From: Acidimicrobiia bacterium
Lineage (GTDB): Bacteria; Actinomycetota; Acidimicrobiia; Spongiisociales; UBA11373
DNA length: 38,004 bases
Direction of reading: 5' to 3'
NCBI GenBank assembly: GCA_029263095.1
Contig: JAJCYA010000057.1
Span: 1 to 38,004 of the forward strand
The translations under genes and the position numbers were made by a program. The notes under the pieces are model-generated. The model searched no databases and was not told the DNA's origin. It worked only from the letters and a program-made list of their open reading frames with translations. This document shows, piece after piece, positions 1-6,423 of this stretch. Within the stretch, counting starts at the first letter, position 1; each line of letters starts with the position of its first letter.

Positions 1-594
1 CAGAGCCGCCGCGCCGAGAAGGTCGTAGAGCCCTGCGAAGTGGTACGGACCGCAGGTGACACCGTTCTCACAGAGGGTCTCGAGCGAATTGTGTTGCGGG
101 GCGAGGTCGTATCCGGGTTTGACGAGGAACCCGAGGAAGAAGTCTGTTCTCCCTCCCAGATGCTCCACTATGAAGAGGTCGCCGATACGTCCCACCACGG
201 TTCCAATCGCCAGACCGGGGGCTGCCAGATCCATGTGGGCGAGGATATTGAGACCCAGCATGCGCATCCGCCACCCACCGGCGATGATTCCTCCGGCAAA
301 GCCTCCCATGATGGAGAAGTAGGAGAACGGCTCCAGCGCATTGAGTAGGCCTTCATCGAGGTGAGCCGGAATCGTAAAGACTCTCGCTCCGATGATGGAT
401 CCCACCAGGCCCCATGTGAGCACAGAAGTGATCTTCTCCTGATCGAAGCCTCGCCTCTTGGCCTCGCGCAACATCAACCAGGCGCCGACGATGAACCCGA
501 CACCGGCCATCAGGCCGTGGAGCGAGAGTCGCAGCGGTCCGAATTCGAAGATCGGGATCGGGGGGTATGAGATATTGGCGAGCATCGGCTGCAT
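1..594 (-). CDS. Lgt-like prolipoprotein diacylglyceryl transferase family protein (partial, 3' end outside window)
   Basis: The 198 visible residues form the hydrophobic Lgt fold. The ATG at 594 has an AGGAG 9 nt upstream, in the 21-nt gap after ctaB, so the gene probably ends the heme-synthesis operon. The Lgt signature region is recognisable at residues 135-147 (GRIGDLFIVEHLG), keeping the Arg, Glu and last Gly. Compared with E. coli Lgt as I remember it, the essential Asn of the signature is Asp, the early Tyr is His26, and the His of the SFHGG segment is Met96. The protein is therefore either a divergent actinobacterial Lgt, which would attach diacylglycerol to lipoprotein cysteines at the membrane, or a paralogue with another role. 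Family membership is firm; the exact reaction is not. Confidence 0.8.
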   Translation of the reverse strand, partial: MQPMLANISYPPIPIFEFGPLRLSLHGLMAGVGFIVGAWLMLREAKRRGFDQEKITSVLTWGLVGSIIGARVFTIPAHLDEGLLNALEPFSYFSIMGGFAGGIIAGGWRMRMLGLNILAHMDLAAPGLAIGTVVGRIGDLFIVEHLGGRTDFFLGFLVKPGYDLAPQHNSLETLCENGVTCGPYHFAGLYDLLGAAAL

Positions 595-615
595 ACGGTA
601 ACGCTCCTGGAGAGT

Positions 616-1674
616 TCAGCTTCGAGACAAGACGACGATTGCGACGACCGCTGCTCCAACCGCCGGCACGAGCACAAATCCGAGTTCGCGCAGTGTGTTG
701 GGCTTGGTGACTCCCACAATGGCGATTGAACCGCCTGCCATCAGAACGCCTCCGATCCATGCGAGTTCCACCGAAGTCGCTGCGGGATCGCCGACGAGCA
801 CGTCGAGCGCAACGGCGGCGAACAGCAGGGCGAGATAGACGTTGGAGAGTCTGAATACGGTCATCGCCGCGGAGGTCTTTCGCAGAAGTGACATCGAGGC
901 GGCTATGAATCCCGCGTCGAGGGCGACTGCCGATGCGACGTAGAGCGTGCCCAAACCGGCCGCCGGCTGGAGCAGGAGGGCGGCGCCTGAGACGACGAAC
1001 GAGTAGACGACTATCTGGATCGCGGTGGCCCGCTCTCCGACAACCACCGGAAGCATCGGGACTCCGGCGGTTTCGTAGTCGGTCCGGAACCGGAGGGCCA
1101 GGGCCCAGAAGTGGGGAGGTGTCCAGTAGAAGACAACAGCAAACAGCAGCCACGCCGCAAGCCCGACACTCCCCGTCACGGCAGCCCAGCCGACCAGGAC
1201 CGGCACTGCGCCTGCGGCACCCCCGATGACGATGTTCTGGGGCGTGGTCCGCTTCAGGTAGAGCGTGTAGATCAGGACGTAGAAGCCGAGCGCTCCGGTC
1301 GCCAGGGCCGCCGCCGCGAGATTCGCCACAGCCCACAGGACGACGAACCCAGCGATTCCGAGCACGACTCCGAGCACCAGAGCCTCGCGCGGTGATGCAG
1401 TTTCGGCGGGAAGGGGACGGCGCCGAGTGCGCCGCATCCGAGCGTCGATGTCTCGATCGACCACGTTGTTGATCGCATTGGCACCGCCGGCACTCAATGC
1501 ACCTCCGCCGACGGTTCCTGCAACGAGGCCAATCCCGGGCCATCCGTCGGCAGCGAGGATCATCGCCGGAACCGTTGTGATGAGCAGCAACTCGATGATG
1601 CGCGGCTTGGTGAGAGCGACGTAGGCCCTGACGCGATCGAGCCGTGACTTTCCCAGGATTGCAGTGGTGGTCAT
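616..1674 (-). CDS. ctaB: Protoheme IX farnesyltransferase (heme O synthase)
   Basis: This UbiA-family prenyltransferase adds a farnesyl group to heme b to make heme O for cytochrome oxidase. The first helix carries the family start pattern (YVALTKPRIIELLLITT) and is followed by the Asn/Asp-rich catalytic motif NNVVDRDIDARM that binds Mg-diphosphate. A second Asp-containing loop (YWTPPHFWALALRFRTDYE) is also typical. The 352 aa are longer than the usual 290-310; the C-terminal 60 residues add about two extra membrane helices. The ATG at 1674 overlaps the ctaA stop by ATGA, so the two genes are translationally coupled and their products act in sequence. The call is secure. Confidence 0.95.
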   Translation of the reverse strand: MTTTAILGKSRLDRVRAYVALTKPRIIELLLITTVPAMILAADGWPGIGLVAGTVGGGALSAGGANAINNVVDRDIDARMRRTRRRPLPAETASPREALVLGVVLGIAGFVVLWAVANLAAAALATGALGFYVLIYTLYLKRTTPQNIVIGGAAGAVPVLVGWAAVTGSVGLAAWLLFAVVFYWTPPHFWALALRFRTDYETAGVPMLPVVVGERATAIQIVVYSFVVSGAALLLQPAAGLGTLYVASAVALDAGFIAASMSLLRKTSAAMTVFRLSNVYLALLFAAVALDVLVGDPAATSVELAWIGGVLMAGGSIAIVGVTKPNTLRELGFVLVPAVGAAVVAIVVLSRS

Positions 1675-2570
1675 GCGGGAACCCGCTCCGATTCGACGAG
1701 GGATTGGGTGCTCACGACCACGAAGGAGATCCACACCGCGTCTGCGAGCAGCAGGTGTGCCACCTGCATCCAGAGCGGTGCCAACAACGCGATGTTGACA
1801 ATGCCGGCGACCACCTGAAGGTAGATGAGGCCCTGCAGCCAACGGCCGCGGGATCCGTCGGGATCTACGGCCCTGACAAACCACCACAGGTAGGCGGCGG
1901 TCGCCGCGGCCACGATTGGATGGATCCACCGCAGCCGCACGATGAATGTCCCGCCCAGGTCGTCGAAGAATCCGGCGCCCACGGTCTCGGGTGGGAACAG
2001 GGTGTCTCCGAGGGCGGTGATCGCTCCGGCCGCACTCACTACGAGCAGGGCAATGACCCCTATTCGCGCCAGCCGCAGAGGCGCCGCGGCAAACGGGCGG
2101 CGCGGCGCCGGGTGACCGTCCGCAAACCAAGCGGTGAGGGCGAGGGCTCCCAGCAGGAGGAATGTGTTGACCAGGTGAACAACGATCGATACGACCCGCC
2201 CGATCGATTCGTCGTCGGCTACCCACCCGAAGAGCACGAGTGCAGCACCGATGAGCGCCTCGTTGAGGATGAGCACAGCCGAGGCGATCGCCATCCAGCG
2301 CGCTGCTTCGCCCTTTGGGCGGGTCCTCACCGCCCAGACGGCGAGGATCGCCACGACGATTAGGGCGACACCGGAAGTGGCTCGATGAGCGAATTCGATT
2401 GCAGTCGCGGCGGTCCCTTCGGAAGGGATCAATGCTCCGCGGCAGGTCGGCCAGTTTGCGCCGCACCCCGCTCCGGATTCGGTGGCGCGCACGACCGCCC
2501 CGAGCAGCACCACGAGGACGTTGTACGCCAGCGCAATGCGGGCGTATCGGGAGAAGCGTTTGTCTCTCAC
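1671..2570 (-). CDS. ctaA: Heme A synthase (COX15/CtaA family)
   Basis: CtaA oxidises the C8 methyl of heme O to the formyl group of heme A in the membrane. The 299-aa protein has about eight hydrophobic helices. The first outside loop contains the Cys pair C36 and C43 (ESGAGCGANWPTC), and the helix after it has the Glu59/His62 pair (IEFAHRATSG) that ligands and protonates heme in characterised CtaA. I start it at the GTG at 2570 rather than further upstream because the upstream residues are Arg/Pro-rich and unlike the family. A TAGCCT box lies 8 nt before this GTG, which suggests a leaderless transcript. It overlaps ctaB by 4 nt. Confidence 0.93.
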   Translation of the reverse strand: MRDKRFSRYARIALAYNVLVVLLGAVVRATESGAGCGANWPTCRGALIPSEGTAATAIEFAHRATSGVALIVVAILAVWAVRTRPKGEAARWMAIASAVLILNEALIGAALVLFGWVADDESIGRVVSIVVHLVNTFLLLGALALTAWFADGHPAPRRPFAAAPLRLARIGVIALLVVSAAGAITALGDTLFPPETVGAGFFDDLGGTFIVRLRWIHPIVAAATAAYLWWFVRAVDPDGSRGRWLQGLIYLQVVAGIVNIALLAPLWMQVAHLLLADAVWISFVVVSTQSLVESERVPA

Positions 2571-2665
2571 CGCCGGGCAGGCTACCCAGCGCCCAGCCGG
2601 AGGTGTCCGGTCCTCGCATACGGTGCGGCGGCCGATAGGATCATGAGCAGAAGGAAGGACGACCC

Positions 2666-2746
2666 ATGAAGAAGATCTTCTTGCTCCTCCTGGTGGTCGC
2701 CATCGGCGTGCTGGTGGCAAAGCAACTATCGCACGACCACGAGTAG
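2666..2746 (+). CDS. 26-aa single-helix membrane peptide
   Basis: This short ORF encodes Met-Lys-Lys, about 16 hydrophobic residues and an acidic, His-containing tail (KQLSHDHE). A purine-rich ribosome site (AAGGAAGGA, 2651-2659) lies 6 nt before the ATG, and a clean stem-loop follows at 2768-2793. It is transcribed away from ctaA; a TAGGAT at 2636-2641 may be its -10 box. It looks like the tiny Lys-Lys-headed membrane proteins that actinobacteria often encode (for example the DLW-39 type), but it lacks the DLW motif. No function can be assigned. The ribosome site, terminator and composition argue that it is translated. Confidence 0.6.
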   Translation: MKKIFLLLLVVAIGVLVAKQLSHDHE

Positions 2747-2767
2747 GAAACACTCATCCGAGTCATT

Positions 2768-2793
2768 GATCCCCCGTCATCAGGCGGGGGATC
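2768..2793 (+). terminator. Stem-loop after the 26-aa ORF
   Basis: A perfect 9-bp stem (GATCCCCCG / CGGGGGATC) with an 8-nt loop lies 21 nt after the 26-aa ORF. No long T run follows (GTTGCGTTC), so termination may be weak or bidirectional. Confidence 0.55.
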
Positions 2794-2810
2794 GTTGCGT
2801 TCAAGGCGTG

Positions 2811-2855
2811 CCCTCCAAGTGGGAGTAGTTCAGAGGGAGTCAATGATCGTCGGTC
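2811..2855 (+). repeat. 45-bp direct repeat, copy 1
   Basis: The segment matches 2983-3027 at 41 of 45 positions, including an identical stretch ending in AGTCAATGATCGTCGGTC. It forms part of a non-coding repeat cluster between the 26-aa ORF and the hydrolase gene. Confidence 0.8.
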
Positions 2856-2882
2856 GTGATCACTCTCTCCCGGGTCCGACCT

Positions 2883-3057
2883 TTCCCCCCTTGTGGGGGA
2901 AGTCCGTGAGGAGCGCAGCGACGAGGGGGATGGGGGGTTCTTGAGCTTTCCCCCCCACAAGCTCGCTTTGCTCGCTGACTCCCCCTCCAAGGGGGAGTAG
3001 TCCAAAAGGAGTCAATGATCGTCGGTCTGTCGCGCAACCCAACACACAAGGGGGGAA
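2883..3057. repeat. Palindromic intergenic repeat element (MITE/REP-like)
   Basis: The 175-bp block begins and ends with a perfect 13-bp inverted repeat (TTCCCCCCTTGTG at 2883-2895, its complement at 3045-3057). Inside, a GAGGAGCGCAGCGACGAG-like segment is mirrored by a GCTCGCTTTGCTCGCTGAC-like segment, so the element is roughly palindromic. It has no believable coding sequence: the open frames through it read as low-complexity Ser/Gly/Pro. From memory, near-identical sequence is scattered between genes in many environmental genomes, and translated copies pollute protein databases. It accounts for the gene-free stretch 2747-3083. Confidence 0.65.
2983..3027 (+). repeat. 45-bp direct repeat, copy 2
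   Basis: This is the second copy of the repeat at 2811-2855, differing at four positions. It lies inside the right half of the palindromic element; copy 1 lies just outside its left end. Confidence 0.8.
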
Positions 3058-3083
3058 GGACCGGACGAGGGGAGAGTGGTGTT

Positions 3084-3989
3084 TCAGGTGCTCACGAAAT
3101 CGGAGATCGCCTTGGCGATCTCGCCCGGATGTGTGAGGACCGCCTCGTGGCGGGCACCCTCGATTTCGACGACGTCGGCCCCGACGATCTGCGCCGTGGC
3201 GCGTTGATGGTCGGGCGGTATCAGCTGGTCGCGGGTGGGGATGACGCTCATGACCGGAAGGTCGAGTCGATGAAGGCGGTCGGTGGCGTCGAAGCGGATG
3301 ATGGCGAAGCCGCCTTCGTAGTAGAGGTCGGTATCCCGGTCCATGAGAATCTGCCACAACCATTCGCCGTTCTCAGGCGGGAAGACGCCCGTCATCATCA
3401 AATAGCGATGCGCCAGTCGAGAGAGCAGTGAAGGATCGATTCGGCTGACGGCACGGCCACCGATCATTGCCGGCGTCGTCAGCCAGCGCGGTCGTTGCAC
3501 CGGCGCTGCTGCAGTGGCCGCAAGGACGACCCGGCTGGCGATACCGGGGTGTCGGAGAGCCAACTCCTGAGTGACCATTCCTCCCATGGAGTAACCGACG
3601 ACGGGAACACCGGTGGCGTTCAGTTTGTCGAGAACTCCTGCGATCTCGTCCGCCATCTCTTTGATATCGAACCGGGCGCGGATCCGATCCGACTTGCCGT
3701 GGTTGCGAAGGTCGGGGATCAGGATCCGGTGGGTGGCTGCCAAATCGGGGGCTACTCGGTGCCACGTGGCAAATCCGTCGTACAGCCAGCCGTGGAGCAG
3801 CACCAGGGGAGGAGCGTCGGGGTCACCGAGTTCGCGGACGAAGAACTCCCGCCGTCCGACGGTGACTGTTCGACCGGGGATATCGGCCGGGCGCCGTTGG
3901 ATACCCTCGAAGCGCGGCGAGACCTCGGGTCCCACCAGCCGCCATGCGAGCCAGCCTCCGATGGCCGAGCCAAACAGTCCACGTTTCAC
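3084..3989 (-). CDS. Alpha/beta hydrolase
   Basis: The 301-aa protein has the full alpha/beta-hydrolase set: the oxyanion-hole HGW after strand 3, the nucleophile elbow GYSMGG, an acid Asp in TRDQLIPP and a catalytic His in the C-terminal GARHEAV. The N-terminus (GLFGSAIGGWLAWRLVG) is hydrophobic and could be a membrane anchor. The substrate is unknown; esterase, lipase or C-C hydrolase activity are all possible. It lies 10 bp behind the ferredoxin gene. A TAGGCT box overlapping the ferredoxin stop codon (3997-4002) sits 7 nt before the GTG start, so it may also be transcribed separately as a leaderless mRNA. Confidence 0.88.
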   Translation of the reverse strand: MKRGLFGSAIGGWLAWRLVGPEVSPRFEGIQRRPADIPGRTVTVGRREFFVRELGDPDAPPLVLLHGWLYDGFATWHRVAPDLAATHRILIPDLRNHGKSDRIRARFDIKEMADEIAGVLDKLNATGVPVVGYSMGGMVTQELALRHPGIASRVVLAATAAAPVQRPRWLTTPAMIGGRAVSRIDPSLLSRLAHRYLMMTGVFPPENGEWLWQILMDRDTDLYYEGGFAIIRFDATDRLHRLDLPVMSVIPTRDQLIPPDHQRATAQIVGADVVEIEGARHEAVLTHPGEIAKAISDFVST

Positions 3990-3999
3990 GAATGCGAGC

Positions 4000-4431
4000 C
4001 TAGGAGCCGGACAGGTCGTCTACGGCGAAGATATGCTCGTGGACCGGCCGTCCTCCTATGAGGTGCTCCTGGATGATGCGTTCCATCACAGCGACGGTGA
4101 CGCCGTGGTACCAGGTCCCAGCTGGGTAGACGACCGCGATCGGTCCGCCCTCGCAAATGCGGAGACAATCCACCTTCGACCTAGCAATCGTGCCGGAGCC
4201 TGGTTCGGCGACGGCGTTCCTGTCGGAGATGGTGCCATCCCCACGCCATTGGGGCGGTGCCGAGGCCAGTCCCAGATCCTTGAGCCGCGACTTGAGGTAT
4301 TGCCACACTTCGGTGGTGTTCTCCCGGTCGCAGCACTTGGGTGTTGTCTGATCCGCGCACAGGAAGATGTGCTGTTGCAGACGTCCGATGGATAACGCGC
4401 CGGCAATGGTCTCCAGCCGGGTGTCACTCAC
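4000..4431 (-). CDS. Thioredoxin-fold [2Fe-2S] ferredoxin domain protein
   Basis: The 143-aa protein has the shape of thioredoxin-like [2Fe-2S] ferredoxins: [14 protein letters not shown] near the N-terminus and [18 protein letters not shown] near the C-terminus. The likely cluster ligands are Cys25, Cys33 or Cys34, Cys89 and Cys93. The GTWYHGV segment after the second pair is typical of the family. Its GTG start overlaps the selD stop (GTGA), so it should be made together with SelD. That raises the possibility that it supplies electrons in a selenium- or sulfur-linked redox step, which is inference only. The family also occurs beside hydrogenases and in cobalamin clusters. Confidence 0.82.
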   Translation of the reverse strand: MSDTRLETIAGALSIGRLQQHIFLCADQTTPKCCDRENTTEVWQYLKSRLKDLGLASAPPQWRGDGTISDRNAVAEPGSGTIARSKVDCLRICEGGPIAVVYPAGTWYHGVTVAVMERIIQEHLIGGRPVHEHIFAVDDLSGS

Positions 4432-5453
4432 CTGACTACTACCCGGCCCTCTGGCTCGGCGACGAACGAACCGATGGCGACAGATCCCGGTACTGCCTCC
4501 ACAAAGCCGTCGACTTCGGAGGGGTCCATTGCGATCAGGAGACCACCGCTCGTTTGGGCATCTGTCACGATGGTGGCGGTGGCCGAGTCGACCGAGTCGA
4601 GGTCGGAGAACGTCAGTGCATCGGCCTTGTTCCGTTTGCTGCCCCCCGGTATGACTCGTTCGGTCGCCAGCACCCGAGCTCCAGGGAGTACGGGGATCGA
4701 AGTGGATTCGATCTCGGCTCCGACGCCGTGGAGCATCTCGCGAAGATGCCCCAGTAACCCGAATCCGGTCACATCGGTCACTGCAGTGGCATGGGCGGCC
4801 CGAGCAGCAGTCGCTGCCGTGTCGTTGAGCGCCACCATGATTGCCACAGCACCGTCCCTGGTCTCCTTGTCGACGATGCCTCGTTTGATTCCAGTCGCTA
4901 TCAAACCCGTGCCAAGGGGTTTGGTGAGAACGATGGCATCGCCGGGGCGGGCGCCACGGTTGGTGGTCATCTGCTCGGGATCGACCAATCCCGTTACGGC
5001 CAAACCGAACTTCGGTTCCGGATCATCGATTGAGTGGCCGCCGACGATCGTGACCCCGGCCTGCTCCAGTACCTCGGCCGCCGCTTCGAGAACGTCGCCG
5101 AGCAGCTCGAAGGGGAGGATGTCGCGGGGCCATCCGACCAATTGGAGTGCCGTCAGTGGGCGGCCACCCATGGCGTAGACATCGGAGAGGGCATTGGCGG
5201 CTGCGATACGTCCCCAGTCGTCTGCCTCATCCACGATCGGAGTAAAGAAGTCGACGGTTTGGACGAGCGCGACCGAATCCGACAGCCGGAACACCCCGGC
5301 GTCATCAGATCCATGGATCCCGACCAACAGGTCGGGATGGGTGGTGGGTTTCAGGTTGTCCAATCGGCGCAGGACCTGCGCCAACTCACCGGCGGCGAGC
5401 TTGCATGCTCAGCCTGCGCCGTGCGAGTAGGACGTGAGACGCACCCCGGTCAC
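4428..5453 (-). CDS. selD: Selenide, water dikinase, itself a selenoprotein (in-frame TGA = Sec15)
   Basis: SelD makes selenophosphate from selenide and ATP for selenocysteine and selenouridine synthesis. The conserved body ([59 protein letters not shown]) is open from codon 16 to the stop. Upstream, in the same frame, the reading is a GTG start at 5453, then [14 protein letters not shown], a TGA at 5411-5409, then ACKLAAGEL. The TGA sits exactly where other SelD proteins have the catalytic Cys or Sec, three residues before the essential Lys (here Lys18). A GAGGAGG ribosome site lies 7 nt before the GTG. The full length is 341 aa against 347 in E. coli. Automatic annotation would start it near 5384 and lose the active site. 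Confidence 0.93.
5385..5411 (-). promoter_or_regulatory. Sec UGA codon and candidate bacterial SECIS hairpin of selD
   Basis: The UGA (5411-5409) is followed after 9 nt by CTCGCC-GCC-GGTGAG (5399-5385), which folds into a 6-bp stem with one G-U pair and a 3-nt loop. CAA/TTG pairs can extend it below. Distance and size suit a bacterial SECIS read by SelB. The stem also encodes conserved residues, so it could be partly fortuitous. Confidence 0.5.
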
Positions 5454-5557
5454 GGAATCACCTCCTCGAGCGGGCAGTGTACGTAGTAGACGTGGCAACC
5501 CCTTCGACCCAGCGGCCTGGACCAGTTACATTGCTGGCAGCCTCACCGAAACGAGCG

Positions 5558-6172
5558 ATGACTCCGACGACACCCGCCAAGATCGCCTTCATCGGCTCCC
5601 ATTCGGTCCGCAAGACGAATGCCGTTCACTCGTTTGCCGGGGCTGTCGGTCGGAGCGGTCACAGTGTCGAGGTCGGGCGCGAGGTTGTCCGGTTCAATCC
5701 ACTCGGTATCAATGAGGGCGCCACAGCCGAAGCACAACTGTGGGTGCTCATGCAGCAGATCCAACAGGAGCTCGAGCTGCGCAACCGGGCCGACGTTCTG
5801 GTGACCGATCGCGCGGTCGTGGACAACTTCGCCTACTTCCTGCGTGTCACCGAGGGCAACGATCCATTCGCCGTCGAGCCCCTCATCCGGCAGTGGTCGA
5901 AGACGTACGACCTGTATGTGCGTCTCCTCCCCGACATCGCTCTTCAGGCAGATGGAGTTCGGAGCACCAGCGACAGCTTCCGTGACGAGATCGAAAGCAT
6001 CCTCAACCGCATCGTGCCCGAGTACGTCTCGAGCGACGATCTGATCACGCTTCGAGCGTCTGAGATCACCGAAGCGTTCGATTGGGATGCCATCGTTGCG
6101 AGGCTTCTCGGTCCGTCGATCACTCCCAAGACGGGTCCGGCGCGGTACGTCCGGCTCCGAACCTCCCGCTAG
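5558..6172 (+). CDS. AAA/P-loop NTPase-like protein of the NadR/AAA_28 type with an altered Walker A
   Basis: The 204-aa protein begins with a strand and P-loop (KIAFIGSHSVRKT) where the usual GxxxxGKT has Arg in place of the last Gly. A hydrophobic strand ending in Asp-Arg (DVLVTDRAVVDNFAY) follows at mid-protein, as in AAA_28/NadR-kinase-like small nucleotide kinases; family membership is from pattern recognition only. The substrate is unknown. I start at the ATG at 5558 because homology-like sequence begins there; a GTG at 5477 is possible, but the extra 27 residues look non-conserved. It runs divergently from selD with about 100 bp between the genes. Confidence 0.6.
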   Translation: MTPTTPAKIAFIGSHSVRKTNAVHSFAGAVGRSGHSVEVGREVVRFNPLGINEGATAEAQLWVLMQQIQQELELRNRADVLVTDRAVVDNFAYFLRVTEGNDPFAVEPLIRQWSKTYDLYVRLLPDIALQADGVRSTSDSFRDEIESILNRIVPEYVSSDDLITLRASEITEAFDWDAIVARLLGPSITPKTGPARYVRLRTSR

Positions 6173-6239
6173 ACACAGGCAGCCGATTCGTGGCTGTGAC
6201 GGGCATCACAAGGCCGTCGAGTACCGGCGCGCTCAGAGT

Positions 6240-6267
6240 TTGCACTGGATTGGGCGAGGGCTAGGAT
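6240..6267 (+). promoter_or_regulatory. Promoter of mgtE
   Basis: A TTGCAC -35 (6240-6245) and TAGGAT -10 (6262-6267) are separated by 16 nt. They place the start of transcription near 6274 and give mgtE a leader of about 150 nt. Confidence 0.5.
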
Positions 6268-6276
6268 CGTGCGCTC

Positions 6277-6378
6277 GGTGCCCTACGGGGCACCCCACCT
6301 GCAGACTCTCCCGCCCCCCCTGGGAGGTCTGCACACCCACCGGAATCGGCCCGCGATCGGCAACGGTCGCGGGCCGAT
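6277..6378 (+). promoter_or_regulatory. Structured mgtE leader: three consecutive hairpins
   Basis: Between the promoter and the mgtE start lie three strong stems: GGTGCCC/GGGCACC with a TACG loop (6277-6294); an 11-bp stem with one bulged T (6301-6332); and a perfect 12-bp stem with a 10-nt loop (6345-6378). MgtE genes are often under Mg-sensing riboswitches, but I do not recognise the M-box core here. None of the stems is followed by a T run, so control at the level of translation or RNA stability is more likely than an intrinsic terminator. A cis-regulatory role is inferred. Confidence 0.4.
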
Positions 6379-6423
6379 CTGGGTTCGCAGGCACGGTGGA
6401 GCTGCGCTGCTTGAATCGGGGGC

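Noticed and set aside
353-1543. Long minus-strand Arg-rich open frame over ctaB and lgt
   Set aside because: It is the shifted frame of ctaB in GC-rich DNA; it reads as Arg/Ser/Pro without domain character and would overlap two well-supported genes.
2763-3005. Open frames inside the palindromic repeat
   Set aside because: They are translations of a non-coding repeat, rich in Ser/Gly/Pro; similar spurious proteins occur wherever the repeat does.
6277-6378. M-box (ykoK) Mg riboswitch in the mgtE leader
   Set aside because: The stems are strong but I do not find the conserved M-box core sequence, so I list the leader only as an unclassified structured element.
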